Below, piece after piece: positions 25,568 through 35,085 of a stretch of DNA of 64,000 nucleotides. Below the pieces are notes generated by a model. The model worked only from the letters and a program-made list of their open reading frames with translations, did no database searches and was not told where the DNA came from. Both the position numbers and the translations under genes were made by a program. The DNA is from Bradyrhizobium sp. JYMT SZCCT0180 (GTDB taxonomy: Bacteria > Pseudomonadota > Alphaproteobacteria > Rhizobiales > Xanthobacteraceae), in assembly GCF_018130165.1 (NCBI RefSeq), contig NZ_JAFCLZ010000009.1, positions 124,001 to 188,000 on the forward strand, given 5' to 3'. How positions within the stretch are numbered: position 1 is the stretch's first letter; every line of letters begins with the position of its first letter.

Positions 25568-26839
25568 TCACTCGATCCCATAGGCGCGGAATTCGTCTGC
25601 GATGTCGGCCTTGATGGCCCTGGCGGCGGCCATGTCGCTCTGCGCGCCGCTTTCATCGCCCTTCTTCCGCTTGGCAATTCCGCGGCCGTACAGCGAGTTA
25701 GCAAGCTTCGGATCGACGCCGAGCGCAACCGTGAAGCCGTCGATCGCCGCGTCGAATTCGCCGAGCTTGAGGTGGCAGAACGCGCGGCTGTCGAGGGTCG
25801 GAGCGTCGCCCGGCCGGTGCCGGAGCGACTCGTCGCAGTCGGCAAGGCCTTCCTGCGCCCGGCCGACAATGGCCCGGGTCAGGCAGCGCGCATTGAGTGC
25901 GGCGGCGTATTTCGGATTCCACTGGATGGCCTGGTCAAAGTCGGACAGCGCCCGCGAAAAGTCGTGACGGTCGAGGTGAACAATACCGCGGGCATAGGCG
26001 TCGCGATATTCATTCGGTGCCAACCGCAGCGAATGATCGAAGTCGGCGAGCGCGCTGTCGATGTCACCCTTGTCCCTGAACAAGCGTGCCCGGTTGCCAT
26101 AGGCGGCGGCGTAGTTCGGGTCGAGCTGGATTGACATGTTCAGGTCGGTGAGCGCGCGATCCTTGTCTCCGTGATTTGAATAGGCCGTGCCCCGATTGAA
26201 GTAAGCGAGCGCGAATTTCGGGTCGAGCTTGATCGCGTAATTATAGTTGGCCATCGCGAGGGCGAACTCCTTGATGTCGCCATGGGAGTTGCCGCGATTA
26301 TTGTAGTACCAGGGATCGTTCGATTTGATCCGGATCGCCTGATCATAATTGGCGATGGCCTTTTCCGGTTCACCCTTGTCGCTATAGGTGATCCCGCGGT
26401 TGAACCACGCGAATGAATCCTTCGGATTGAGCACGATGGCGCGGTCCAGATCGGCGATCGCCCTGACAACTTCGCCCTTGCGGCGCCAGGCTTCGCCGCG
26501 GTTGGTGTAGGCGCCGGCAAGCTTCGGATTGCGCCGGATCAGTTCGCTGAAATCGGCAATGGCGCGGTCGCTGTCGTTCTTGGCGAGGTAGTTGGCGCCA
26601 CGATTGAGGAAGGCGCCGACGAGGTCTTTTGGCTTGGTACCTTTCGCCGCGATCACGCCGGTGCAGCCGGCGATGATCTGATCAGGAGTGGCCTTGCCAC
26701 CGCTGAAGCATGAGCTTCGGGCCGTCGCCAGGGGAGACGGTGCCTTCGCGAAAGCCGGCATGGCCGTGAGCACTGCCGACAGACACACCATGGCCTTTAC
26801 GGCGCCAAGGCCGATCTGAGTGCTCTTGAAATTCGCCAT
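25568..26839 (-). CDS. Exported tetratricopeptide-repeat protein
   Basis: A 423-residue protein with an N-terminal signal peptide (hydrophobic MVCLSAVLTAMPAFA) followed by about nine TPR units from residue 70 to the end. The repeats are recognisable by recurrent AYxNRGxxxxxxGDxDxAIxDFxxAIxLxP patterns. TPRs mediate protein contacts; no partner is suggested by the context. A cysteine pair lies in the pre-repeat region (SSCFSGG, AGCTG). The gene is on the same strand as the ArgD-type gene but separated from it by that gene's own promoter and leader. Function unknown. Confidence 0.88.
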   Translation of the reverse strand: MANFKSTQIGLGAVKAMVCLSAVLTAMPAFAKAPSPLATARSSCFSGGKATPDQIIAGCTGVIAAKGTKPKDLVGAFLNRGANYLAKNDSDRAIADFSELIRRNPKLAGAYTNRGEAWRRKGEVVRAIADLDRAIVLNPKDSFAWFNRGITYSDKGEPEKAIANYDQAIRIKSNDPWYYNNRGNSHGDIKEFALAMANYNYAIKLDPKFALAYFNRGTAYSNHGDKDRALTDLNMSIQLDPNYAAAYGNRARLFRDKGDIDSALADFDHSLRLAPNEYRDAYARGIVHLDRHDFSRALSDFDQAIQWNPKYAAALNARCLTRAIVGRAQEGLADCDESLRHRPGDAPTLDSRAFCHLKLGEFDAAIDGFTVALGVDPKLANSLYGRGIAKRKKGDESGAQSDMAAARAIKADIADEFRAYGIE

Positions 26840-26992
26840 CTTCGATCTCGCGCTGCCCGCTTTGCCAATCTGAAAATTGTTTCCCTTTGTGACCGCAACG
26901 GCCGGATCGGTTCATTTCCAGGCTTCGCAATTGAACCGGCTGGATAATGGAGCCGACCAAGGCGGGCCCACCAACCGCACAAGGTCATCCCA

Positions 26993-27949
26993 GTGTCCGA
27001 CGACTATTCCTATCCCATCGATATCGAGAGCATTCGCAGGGCATTTCCGCCTGGCACCGAGGTGCCGCCATTGCTGATTGATTTCGCGGGCTGGCTCAAA
27101 GGCCGCGATTGGGGCAATGCCGGTTGCTACGAGCTGGTCGGGGACTTTTCCGACAATGCGCCGATCGTCGACGGCAGCCCGCTGCGCGACCAATTCGCGC
27201 TGTTTGCGCGGTTGCCGGAAGGCTCGGTCGTCGGCGCCTGGTATGGGGCCGGCGTCAGCGTCGCCAATGCGCCGATCGTGGTGCTGGGCTCCGAGGGCCA
27301 ATACGAAATCATCGCGGCTTCGCTCGAGGGTTTGCTGGCCAAGATCGCAATCCAGCGATTTGAGGAAGACGTGGTGTGGACCGACTTTACTCCGCACGAA
27401 GACGCAGAGGATGAGACGCACGAACTCGCCGGCTGGTTGGCCAAACGTTTCCGTGTGAGGGACCTCAGGAGTTTGACGGAACCGCCGACCGGGTTGCCGG
27501 ACTTCGGCCAATGGATGGAGAAATGGTGCAGGGATCGCGAGGCGTTTTGGGAAACGCATCCGGCGATGACCAGACTGGCGGACCAGCTGGTTGCGCGCCG
27601 GCCACCTGGCAAGACGCCATGGGATCGCACGATTTTCGAGGTCGCGATGGCGGGCCAGCAATATCAGGTGCGCGTGCTGGATCGCGGCCGCCAGCCGATC
27701 GAGGAAGCCATCGCGATTGAACCGTTGCTGCGCGGTCTGCGCGACGACATGTGGCGGGCGAAACCCGATCTCGGCCTTTGGTATTCGATGTCGTTTTCGA
27801 TGGGCGCCGATGGCCGCATCCTGCCGCGCTTCGATTATGAGACGCGTCCGGCGATCAATGACGTTCCCGTCGCAATTGCAGAGGCGCGAGCCGACCTTGT
27901 CCGCGCGCCCCGGCCCGAACGATGGGTGCCGGCGTGGCTGTCGACTTGA
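26993..27949 (+). CDS. Hypothetical protein, faintly immunity-protein-like C-terminus
   Basis: A 318-residue soluble protein that I do not recognise. The N-terminal half (PPLLIDFAGWLKGRDWGN, then FALFARLPEGSVVGAWYG) has the acidic, Trp-rich look of SUKH/SMI1-type domains. The C-terminus (LGLWYSMSFSMGADGRILPRFDYETRP) faintly resembles YezG-type immunity domains. Both are impressions from pattern, not established. The start is GTG with only a weak ribosome binding site. It is divergent from the TPR gene and convergent with rimO. No toxin gene is adjacent, so an immunity role is unsupported. Confidence 0.7.
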   Translation: MSDDYSYPIDIESIRRAFPPGTEVPPLLIDFAGWLKGRDWGNAGCYELVGDFSDNAPIVDGSPLRDQFALFARLPEGSVVGAWYGAGVSVANAPIVVLGSEGQYEIIAASLEGLLAKIAIQRFEEDVVWTDFTPHEDAEDETHELAGWLAKRFRVRDLRSLTEPPTGLPDFGQWMEKWCRDREAFWETHPAMTRLADQLVARRPPGKTPWDRTIFEVAMAGQQYQVRVLDRGRQPIEEAIAIEPLLRGLRDDMWRAKPDLGLWYSMSFSMGADGRILPRFDYETRPAINDVPVAIAEARADLVRAPRPERWVPAWLST

Positions 27950-27958
27950 CCAGAAGGG

Positions 27959-29284
27959 TCAGAAGCCCGCGACGCTGCCGTGCAGATCGTATTGATCCGC
28001 ACGCTCGATCTTGGCGGTGACGATTTCGCCGACCCGCAACGGACGGCGGCTTGAGACATAGACCGCGCCGTCGATCTCTGGCGCGTCAGCCTTGGAGCGG
28101 CCCTTCGAGACGGTCGGGCCGACTTCGTCGATGATGATCTGCTGCCGCGTGCCGACCTTGCGCTTCAGACGGCGCGCCGAAATCTTCTGCTGCCGCGCCA
28201 TCAGCGCGTTCCAGCGCTCCTGCTTGATCTCGTCGGGCACGGGATTGCCGATCGCATTCGAGGAGGCGCCGGCGACTGGTTCATATTTGAAGCAGCCGAG
28301 GCGATCGATCTCGGCTTCCTCGAGCCAGTCGAGCAAATAGGCAAAGTCGGAATCGGTCTCGCCGGGGAAGCCGACGATGAAGGTCGAGCGCAATGTCAGC
28401 TCGGGACATTGCTCGCGCCATTTCTTGATCCGCGCCAGCGTCTTTTCCTGCGCTGCAGGCCGCTTCATCGCCTTCAACACTTCCGGGCTCGCATGCTGGA
28501 AGGGAATGTCGAGATAGGGCAAAACCTTGCCCTCGGTCATCAGGCCGATGACTTCGTCGACATGCGGGTAGGGGTAGACATATTGCAGCCGTACCCAGGC
28601 ACCGAGCTCGCCGAGTTCTTTTGCGATGTCGAAGAATTTGGCGCGAACCTGGCGGTCCTGCCACGGGCTTTCGGCATATTTGATATCGACGCCGTAGGCT
28701 GACGTGTCCTGCGAGATCACGAGCAGTTCCTTGACGCCGGCGGCGACCAGCTTTTCTGCCTCGCGCAGCACGTCACCCGCCGGGCGCGATACCAGGTCGC
28801 CGCGCAGCTTCGGGATGATGCAGAAACTACAGCGATTGTTGCAGCCTTCGGAAATCTTCAGGTAGGCGTAGTGCCGCGGCGTCAGCTTGACGCCCTGCGG
28901 CGGCACCAGGTCGAGATGCGGATTATGGACCGGCGGCAGCGCCCGGTGCACCGCGTCCAGCACGCTCTCATATTGCTGCGGACCCGTGATCGACAGCACG
29001 CCCGGATAGGCGGCCTCGATCTGCTCGGGTTCCGCGCCCATGCAGCCGGTGACGATGACCTTGCCGTTCTCCGCCATCGCCTCGCCGATGGCGCCGAGCG
29101 ATTCCTGCTTGGCGCTGTCCAGGAACCCGCAGGTGTTGACTATGACGATGTCGGCGCCGTCATGCTTGCGCGCCAGTTCATAGCCTTCGGCCCGCAGCCG
29201 CGTGATAATGCGCTCGGAATCCACCAGCGCCTTGGGGCATCCCAACGAAACAAAGCTGATCTTGGGCGCGGCGGCCTGTTGCAT
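27959..29284 (-). CDS. rimO: Ribosomal protein uS12 methylthiotransferase RimO
   Basis: A 441-residue radical-SAM enzyme that methylthiolates a conserved aspartate of ribosomal protein S12. The N-terminal MTTase domain carries the three cluster cysteines in [21 protein letters not shown] and VTGCMG. The radical-SAM C-x3-C-x2-C motif is CNNRCSFC near residue 148, and a C-terminal TRAM domain follows (residues about 375-440). Length is normal and SLGCPKxxVD distinguishes RimO from MiaB. It is convergent with the preceding hypothetical gene, with a nine-base gap. Confidence 0.96.
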   Translation of the reverse strand: MQQAAAPKISFVSLGCPKALVDSERIITRLRAEGYELARKHDGADIVIVNTCGFLDSAKQESLGAIGEAMAENGKVIVTGCMGAEPEQIEAAYPGVLSITGPQQYESVLDAVHRALPPVHNPHLDLVPPQGVKLTPRHYAYLKISEGCNNRCSFCIIPKLRGDLVSRPAGDVLREAEKLVAAGVKELLVISQDTSAYGVDIKYAESPWQDRQVRAKFFDIAKELGELGAWVRLQYVYPYPHVDEVIGLMTEGKVLPYLDIPFQHASPEVLKAMKRPAAQEKTLARIKKWREQCPELTLRSTFIVGFPGETDSDFAYLLDWLEEAEIDRLGCFKYEPVAGASSNAIGNPVPDEIKQERWNALMARQQKISARRLKRKVGTRQQIIIDEVGPTVSKGRSKADAPEIDGAVYVSSRRPLRVGEIVTAKIERADQYDLHGSVAGF

Positions 29285-29397
29285 ATCTTATCTGCCTGAT
29301 TGATCAGCACGAGCTAGTCCCAATTGCCCACAATTACAAGGCTTTGCGCGGGACCATGACGTGCTATGGATGGGCTCGCCGGGTTAAGAGTTGATCG

Positions 29398-29988
29398 ATG
29401 AGCGCTGAGTCGTCACCGAAAATCGTCATTGTCGACGAAAGCCCGATCCGCGCGGCCATTCTCGAAGAGGGGCTGCGGGAGGCGGGCTTTACCCGCGTGG
29501 TCCATATCAGCGAAATGCAGAGCCTGCTGGCGCGGATCTATTCCGAAGACCCGGATGTCATCCTGATCGACCTGGAAAACCCCAGCCGCGACGTCCTGGA
29601 GGCGATGTTCCAGGTCAGCCGCGCCGTGCGGCGGCCGATCGCGATGTTCGTCGACCAGAGCGACTCCGCCTCGATCCAGGCCTCGGTCGATGCCGGCGTC
29701 TCCGCCTATATCGTCGACGGCCTGAAGAAGGAGCGGATCAAGCCCATTCTCGACCTCTGCATCTCGCGCTTCAATGCCTTTTCCAAGCTGCAGGACGAGC
29801 TCGACCGCACCAAATCCGCGTTGGAGGAACGCAAGGTCATCGATCGCGCCAAGGGGATCCTGATGAAGGTAAAGGGCCTGACGGAAGACGAGGCCTACGT
29901 GCTGCTGCGGTCCACCGCGATGCGCGAAAAGAAGAAAATCGGCGAGATCGCGCAGTCGATCCTGACCGCGTCGGAGCTGCTGAAATGA
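29398..29988 (+). CDS. nasT: ANTAR-domain response regulator NasT
   Basis: A 196-residue regulator with a receiver-like domain (residues 1-120, aspartate 58 in VILIDLENPSRDV) and a C-terminal ANTAR RNA-binding domain (about 130-192; KVIDRAKGILMKVKGLTEDEAYVLLR). NasT binds hairpins in leaders of nitrate/nitrite assimilation mRNAs and prevents termination. In the absence of nitrate or nitrite it is held by NasS. The gene overlaps nasS by four bases (ATGA), which fits a stoichiometric NasST pair. Its likely local target is the leader before the nirA-type gene at 31508. Confidence 0.93.
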   Translation: MSAESSPKIVIVDESPIRAAILEEGLREAGFTRVVHISEMQSLLARIYSEDPDVILIDLENPSRDVLEAMFQVSRAVRRPIAMFVDQSDSASIQASVDAGVSAYIVDGLKKERIKPILDLCISRFNAFSKLQDELDRTKSALEERKVIDRAKGILMKVKGLTEDEAYVLLRSTAMREKKKIGEIAQSILTASELLK

Positions 29989-31151
29989 CCACACCGCTGC
30001 ATATCGGCTTCATTCCGCTGGTAGACGCCTCCGCGCTGATCATCGCCGTCGACAAGGGCTTTGCCACAGCCGAAGGGCTCGATGTCACGCTGACGCGGGA
30101 AGTGTCGTGGTCCAACGTCCGCGACAAGCTCAATATCGGCCGGTTCGACGCGGCGCACCTGCTGGCGCCGGTCGCCATCGCCTCGAGTCTCGGCCTCGGC
30201 CACGTCAAGGTGCCGATCGCGGCGCCGTTCAATCTCGGGCTCAACGGCAATGCGATTACGATCTCGCCGGCGCTGCATGCGGCGATCATGGGCGAGATCG
30301 ACGGCGACCCGCGCAACCCGCTGGTGACGGCGCAGGCGCTGTCCCGGGTGGTGGCGGCGCGGCGCAAGGCCGGCGCGGAGCCGCTGACGTTCGGCATGAC
30401 GTTTCCGTTCTCGACCCATAACTACCAGCTCCGGTTCTGGATGGCGGCGGGCGGGGTCGATCCCGACGAGGACGTCCATCTGGTGGTGCTGCCGCCGCCC
30501 TACATGGTGGACAGCCTGGCCAACGGGCATGTCGATGCGTTCTGCGTCGGCGCGCCCTGGAATTCGGTGGCCGTCGATCTCGGCGTCGGTCACATCCTGC
30601 ATTTCGTCTCCGACATACTGGTGCGGGCCGCGGAAAAGGTGCTCGCGGTCCGGCAGAGCTGGTCGGACAAGAATCCGGAAGTCCTGGCGGCCTTGATCCG
30701 GGCCGCCTCGCGCGCCGCGCAATTCATCGAGCAACCGGACAATCGCAGCGAGGCGGCGCATATCCTCGCAAAGCCGGAATATATCGGCGTCGATGCCCAA
30801 GTGATCCTGCGGACGCTCGATGGCCGGTTGAAGATTTCCCCCGACGGCAAGATCCGCGAAAGCAGCCGCTATCTGCTGGTCGGACGCGAGGGCGCCGCGC
30901 GGCCCGATCCCGCCCAGGCCGCCTGGCTTTACGCCCAGATGGTGCGCTGGGGACAGACGGCGATGCGGCCGGACGCGCTCAAGACCGCTATGGAGGTGTT
31001 CAGGCCGGATCTCTATGACGCGGCCATGGGACAGCCTGGCAAGTCGGGCAACGGCGCGGACGCGATCGGTGCCTTTGCCGGTCCCGCCTTCACCCCCGAC
31101 GATATCGCCGGACATCTGGCGGCGTTCGAGATCGGCCGCTGGAAGCCGTGA
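29985..31151 (+). CDS. nasS: Nitrate/nitrite-sensing protein NasS (NrtA/CmpA-like)
   Basis: A 388-residue protein of the NrtA/CmpA periplasmic-binding fold but without a signal peptide; it opens directly with MTTPLHIGFIPLVDASALIIAVDKG. This is the hallmark of NasS, the cytosolic sensor that sequesters NasT until nitrate or nitrite binds. Ligand-pocket-type segments include FGMTFPFSTHNYQLRFWMA and DAFCVGAPWNSVA. Coupling to nasT by an ATGA overlap and the nitrite reductase genes downstream support the call over a transporter component. Confidence 0.92.
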   Translation: MTTPLHIGFIPLVDASALIIAVDKGFATAEGLDVTLTREVSWSNVRDKLNIGRFDAAHLLAPVAIASSLGLGHVKVPIAAPFNLGLNGNAITISPALHAAIMGEIDGDPRNPLVTAQALSRVVAARRKAGAEPLTFGMTFPFSTHNYQLRFWMAAGGVDPDEDVHLVVLPPPYMVDSLANGHVDAFCVGAPWNSVAVDLGVGHILHFVSDILVRAAEKVLAVRQSWSDKNPEVLAALIRAASRAAQFIEQPDNRSEAAHILAKPEYIGVDAQVILRTLDGRLKISPDGKIRESSRYLLVGREGAARPDPAQAAWLYAQMVRWGQTAMRPDALKTAMEVFRPDLYDAAMGQPGKSGNGADAIGAFAGPAFTPDDIAGHLAAFEIGRWKP

Positions 31152-31303
31152 CGGCTTGACCCAGATGAGGCAAAATTAGGCACTCATACTGACTGCCTAA
31201 TAATTAGACTGGCTGCCTTCCAAGTTGCTGTGAAGCGAGCTTCAGAGTTTCACCAACCAAATCCCAACACTCTGATATTTCGAATATTTTTTACTCAATC
31301 GGT

Positions 31304-31320
31304 TTGGCACGCAACTTGTA
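31304..31320 (+). promoter_or_regulatory. Sigma54-type promoter of the nirA-type operon
   Basis: TTGGCACGCAACTTGTA carries the GG (31306-31307) and, after ten bases, GT (31318-31319) where the consensus has GC. The TGGCACG half is exact. Sigma54 (RpoN) promoters driven by NtrC are expected for nitrite assimilation, so position and function agree. Transcription would start near 31331, leaving a leader of about 175 bases. No NtrC site was firmly identified upstream. Confidence 0.6.
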
Positions 31321-31338
31321 TGTTGCAGTGCAGCCAAA

Positions 31339-31400
31339 CCGACGCGGATGTCGGTCGGCTCAAGTCCAAGATGGATTTCCGCAGCAACGAAGCTGGTCGG
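31339..31400 (+). promoter_or_regulatory. Putative NasT-responsive leader hairpins
   Basis: Two small hairpins with six-base loops follow the predicted start: CCGAC-GCGGAT-GTCGG (31339-31354) and CAGC-AACGAA-GCTG (31382-31395), the second extended by CCG/CGG across a two-base bulge to 31400. ANTAR target RNAs are paired hexaloop hairpins with A1 and G4 in the loop. The second loop fits both positions; the first has G4 but G at position 1. A classical terminator following them was not found by eye, so termination control is not shown. Confidence 0.45.
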
Positions 31401-31507
31401 ACCGAACAGGAGCAAAAGCCCGGCACCGCGGCTGCGTCGAGTTCCAAACGGTCAAACCCCATTCGTTGACGCCACCGATCGTGGCCGCAGGAGCTTCGTC
31501 ACGTCAG

Positions 31508-33292
31508 ATGAAAATGGAAACGCTCACAGTCGACTTTACCGACGAGCAGAAGCGCTACCTCGAAGGCTTCACCACCGGCCTGCAGATCAGCAGGGTCGGG
31601 CGCGGCCTCGGCGGCGGTTCGGGCAAGGCGAATGCCGAGCCGAGCGGACCTGAGGCCGCGCACATCAAGGCACAGGACAGGGTTACCGCCGCCGGCAAGA
31701 AGCTCGTCGAGCAGGAAAAGTGGAAGCGCGAGGAGCATCCGTTCGATGTCTATCCGCGGCTGAAACAACAGGCGCTGGTCGATGCGCGGCCGTCGCCGGC
31801 GGACAATTTCCGCTGGCGCTATTACGGCCTGTTTTACGTGGGGCCGGCGCAGGATTCCTACATGTGCCGGCTGCGGATCCCGAACGGCATCTTGAAGCAT
31901 TGGCAGTTTGCCGGCATGGCCGACCTCGCCGAACAGCTGTGCGGCCCATTCTGCCACGTCACCACGCGGGCGAATTTGCAGGTGCGCGAAATCCCGCCGA
32001 AGAACGCCGTGGCGCTCATCGAAGGCATTCAGGACCTCGGCCTGTGTTCGCGCGGCTCCGGCGCCGACAACATCCGCAACGTCACGGGGACGCCGACGGC
32101 GGGGATCGATCCGCAGGAAATTCTCGACACCCGCGAATACGCCCGCGAGTGGCACTATCACGTCCTCAACGACCGTTCGCTGACGGGATTGCCGCGCAAG
32201 TTCAACGTCGCCTTCGACGGCGCCGGCAAGATCGCGGTGCTGGAAGACACCAACGACATCGCGTTTTCCGCCGTCGAGGTGAAAGACGGTTTCGGCGTCG
32301 AGCCCGGCGTCTGGTTCAAGCTCGGCATCGGCGGCATCACCGGTCACCGGGATTTTGCCGCCGATACAGGCATCATCGTGAAGCCGGCAGATGCGACCAG
32401 GGTGTCGGATGCCATTGTCCGCGTCTTCATCGATCTCGGGGATCGCACCAACCGGCTCAAGGCGCGTTTGAAATATGTCATCGACGGCATGGGGATGGAA
32501 AAATTCCTTGTGCTGGTCGAGGAGAAACTCGGCGACGCGTTTACGCGCGTGCCGGCGGAGGCGCTGGCGCCACGGCCCAATTTCGACCGCACCGCCCATA
32601 TCGGTGTGCACAGGCAGAAGCAGGAAGGCCTGAACTGGATCGGCGTCGCTCTGCCGCTCGGCAAAGTGACCTGCGATCAGATGCGTGGCCTCGCCAGGAT
32701 CGCGCAGGATCTCGGCGACGGCGATATCCGCCTTACGGTCTGGCAGAATTTGCTGATTCCGGGTGTGCCCGACGACAAGGTTGCGCTGGCTACGGCCGCA
32801 ATCGAGGCGATCGGGCTTGCGATCGGGACTTCTGAACTCCGCGCCGGCCTGATTGCTTGCACCGGCCGCGCGGGCTGCAAATTCGGCCTTGCCGACACCA
32901 AGCGCACGGCCGCCAGGATCGCGGATTGGTGCGATCCGAGGGCGCCGATCGAGACGCCGATCAACATCCATCTCACCGGCTGCCACCATTCCTGCGCGCA
33001 GCATTACATCAGCGATATCGGCATGATCGGCGCGCGCGTCCCGGTCGGCGATACCGACGACACGGTCGATGGCTTTCATGTCTTTACGGGCGGCGGCTTC
33101 GGTCCGGACGCCGATGTCGGGCAGGAGGTGTTTCGCGACGTCATGGCGGAGGACGTGCCTGTCTATGTCGAGCGGCTGCTGAAGGCCTATCTCGCCAATC
33201 GTGCTTCACCCGATGAAACGTTTTTGAGTTTTGCGCGCCGCCATGACGGCGAGACGCTGCGCAAGCTCGCCGACGCTGAGGTTTCCTCATGA
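31508..33292 (+). CDS. nirA: NirA-type assimilatory nitrite (or sulfite) reductase
   Basis: A 594-residue siroheme and 4Fe-4S enzyme that reduces nitrite to ammonium (sulfite reductases share the fold). The cluster/siroheme cysteines appear as CTGRAGCKFG and LTGCHHSCAQH near residues 450-500. Two ferredoxin-like halves (LTVDFTDEQKRYLEGF... and FNVAFDGAGK...) are typical. The ATG at 31508 is preferred to upstream in-frame codons, which run through the promoter and leader. Neighbouring nasST and the sigma54-like promoter favour nitrite. The downstream flavoprotein overlaps its stop by four bases. Confidence 0.88.
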   Translation: MKMETLTVDFTDEQKRYLEGFTTGLQISRVGRGLGGGSGKANAEPSGPEAAHIKAQDRVTAAGKKLVEQEKWKREEHPFDVYPRLKQQALVDARPSPADNFRWRYYGLFYVGPAQDSYMCRLRIPNGILKHWQFAGMADLAEQLCGPFCHVTTRANLQVREIPPKNAVALIEGIQDLGLCSRGSGADNIRNVTGTPTAGIDPQEILDTREYAREWHYHVLNDRSLTGLPRKFNVAFDGAGKIAVLEDTNDIAFSAVEVKDGFGVEPGVWFKLGIGGITGHRDFAADTGIIVKPADATRVSDAIVRVFIDLGDRTNRLKARLKYVIDGMGMEKFLVLVEEKLGDAFTRVPAEALAPRPNFDRTAHIGVHRQKQEGLNWIGVALPLGKVTCDQMRGLARIAQDLGDGDIRLTVWQNLLIPGVPDDKVALATAAIEAIGLAIGTSELRAGLIACTGRAGCKFGLADTKRTAARIADWCDPRAPIETPINIHLTGCHHSCAQHYISDIGMIGARVPVGDTDDTVDGFHVFTGGGFGPDADVGQEVFRDVMAEDVPVYVERLLKAYLANRASPDETFLSFARRHDGETLRKLADAEVSS

Positions 33293-34887
33293 ACCAGATC
33301 ACGCCGCCACCCAAGATCGAGATCATTCCCTCCAGCGCGCCGTTCTCCGAAGCGCAGCGCTCGTGGCTGAACGGATTCTTTGCCGGTCTCTTGTCCGACG
33401 CGCCGACGCCGTTGTCGGCCGAGCAGGGCGCCGCCGTCATGGACGGCGGCGACGTCGATGACGGCGCGCCGTGGCACGACCAGACCATGCCGATTGCCGA
33501 CCGCATGAAGCTGGCGGAAGGCCGCCCGCTGCGGCGGAAGATGATGGCGGCGATGGCGCAGCAGGACTGCGGCCAGTGCGGCTACAATTGCAACGACTAT
33601 TCGGACGCGATCGCCGGCAGGACCGAGGCGCGGCTCAATCTCTGCGTCCCCGGCGGCAAGGAAACCGCCCGGATGCTGAAATCGCTGTATGAGGAACTGG
33701 ACAAGGCACCGGCGGCGCCACCATCGGCGGCTGCCACGGCACCTGCCGCTGCCGCGCCCGCGGTCGTCGGAGAGCCGGGCCGTTCACGTGACAATCCCGC
33801 GCCGGCCAAATTCCTCGGGCGCTATCTGCTCAACAAGGGCCAATCGGAAAAGGAAACCTGGCACATCGACTTCGACCTGTCGGGCTGCGGGCTCGATTAT
33901 GTCGTCGGCGATTCCTTCGGCATCTTCGCCCGCAACGATCTCGGCAATGTCGATCAGATCATTGCCTTGCTCGGCGCCTCGCACACTACCGAAGTCCGCG
34001 GCAAGACCTTGCGCGAAGTGTTGCTCGACGATGTCTCGCTGGCACCGGCGCCGGATTCGCTGTTCGAACTGATCTCCTACCTCACCGGCGGCGCACAGCG
34101 TGAGAAGGCGAGGGCGCTGGCGCAAGGTGAAGATCCCGACGGCGATGCCGCGACGCTCGATGTGATGGCGGTGCTGCAGAAGTTTCCCAATGTGCGGCCG
34201 CATCCCGAAGCCTTCGTCGAAGCGCTGGAAGCGTTGCAGCCGCGGCTCTATTCGATCTCTTCCTCGCACAACGCGACGCCTGGAAGACTCTCGCTGACGG
34301 TCGACTGCGTTCGCTACGTCATCAACAAGCGCAAGCGGCTCGGCCTTGCTTCGACCTTCCTTGCCGAACGCATCCAGCCCGGCGACGAGGTCAAAGTCTA
34401 CGTGCAGAAGGCCCACGGCTTTGCGCTGCCGGAGGATCCGAAAATTCCGATCATCATGATCGGGCCGGGCACCGGCATCGCGCCGTTCCGCGCCTTCCTG
34501 CATGATCGCCGCGCCACCGGCGCGCCCGGCAAGAACTGGCTGTTCTTCGGCCATCAGCGCAGCGACTGCGACTTCTTCTACCAGGATGAACTCAACGCGA
34601 TGAAAACGTCGGGGCTGCTGACGCGGCTGTCGCTGGCGTGGTCGCGCGACGGCGACAAGAAGTTCTATGTGCAGGACCGCATGCGTGAAGTCGGCCGCGA
34701 AGTGTGGACGTGGCTGGCCGAGGGCGCCAACGTCTACATCTGCGGCGACGCCAAGCGGATGGCCAAGGACGTCGAGCGCGCGCTGGTCGATATCGTCGCT
34801 CAGTTCGGCGCCCGGTCCACCGACGAGGCCGTCCTGTTTGTCGCGGAACTCAAGAAGAAGGGCAGGTTCCAGCAGGACGTTTATTGA
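33289..34887 (+). CDS. CysJ-like FAD/NADPH flavoprotein with N-terminal Cys cluster
   Basis: A 532-residue reductase that probably donates electrons to the NirA-type enzyme. The C-terminal 350 residues form a CysJ-like FAD/NADPH module: RLYSISSSHN (about residue 318), IGPGTGIAPFRAF (about 390) and YICGDAKRMAKDV near the end. The usual flavodoxin domain is absent. Instead residues 88-125 hold CGQCGYNC and a further cysteine at NLCVPGG, suggesting an iron-sulfur cluster, then an Ala/Pro linker (about 140-165). It overlaps nirA by ATGA, so the two are coupled. The cluster is inferred from cysteine spacing. Confidence 0.88.
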   Translation: MNQITPPPKIEIIPSSAPFSEAQRSWLNGFFAGLLSDAPTPLSAEQGAAVMDGGDVDDGAPWHDQTMPIADRMKLAEGRPLRRKMMAAMAQQDCGQCGYNCNDYSDAIAGRTEARLNLCVPGGKETARMLKSLYEELDKAPAAPPSAAATAPAAAAPAVVGEPGRSRDNPAPAKFLGRYLLNKGQSEKETWHIDFDLSGCGLDYVVGDSFGIFARNDLGNVDQIIALLGASHTTEVRGKTLREVLLDDVSLAPAPDSLFELISYLTGGAQREKARALAQGEDPDGDAATLDVMAVLQKFPNVRPHPEAFVEALEALQPRLYSISSSHNATPGRLSLTVDCVRYVINKRKRLGLASTFLAERIQPGDEVKVYVQKAHGFALPEDPKIPIIMIGPGTGIAPFRAFLHDRRATGAPGKNWLFFGHQRSDCDFFYQDELNAMKTSGLLTRLSLAWSRDGDKKFYVQDRMREVGREVWTWLAEGANVYICGDAKRMAKDVERALVDIVAQFGARSTDEAVLFVAELKKKGRFQQDVY

Positions 34888-35085
34888 TGGGGGTACAATC
34901 GTAGCGCCGCGGGTTCCAATTCGCTCAAATCGACCCGAATAAAATTCTCGCCCGAATTGGGCCAAGAGAATTTTTCACTGGAAAGTGAGTCCGGAGGAGG
35001 GGCCGTATCACTATTTTTCGGGCCCGCTTGCAAGTTGGCGCGAACGATATTCCATATGCAGCCCATGCTGCGTTGGAAATCGACA

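Noticed and set aside
31401..31440. A terminator in the nirA leader (AGCC/GGCT hairpin)
   Set aside because: The stem is short and no T-run follows, so it does not qualify as a rho-independent terminator by eye.
31499..33079. A 526-codon minus-strand frame opposite the nirA-type gene
   Set aside because: It is antisense to conserved siroheme-enzyme motifs and has no domain of its own.
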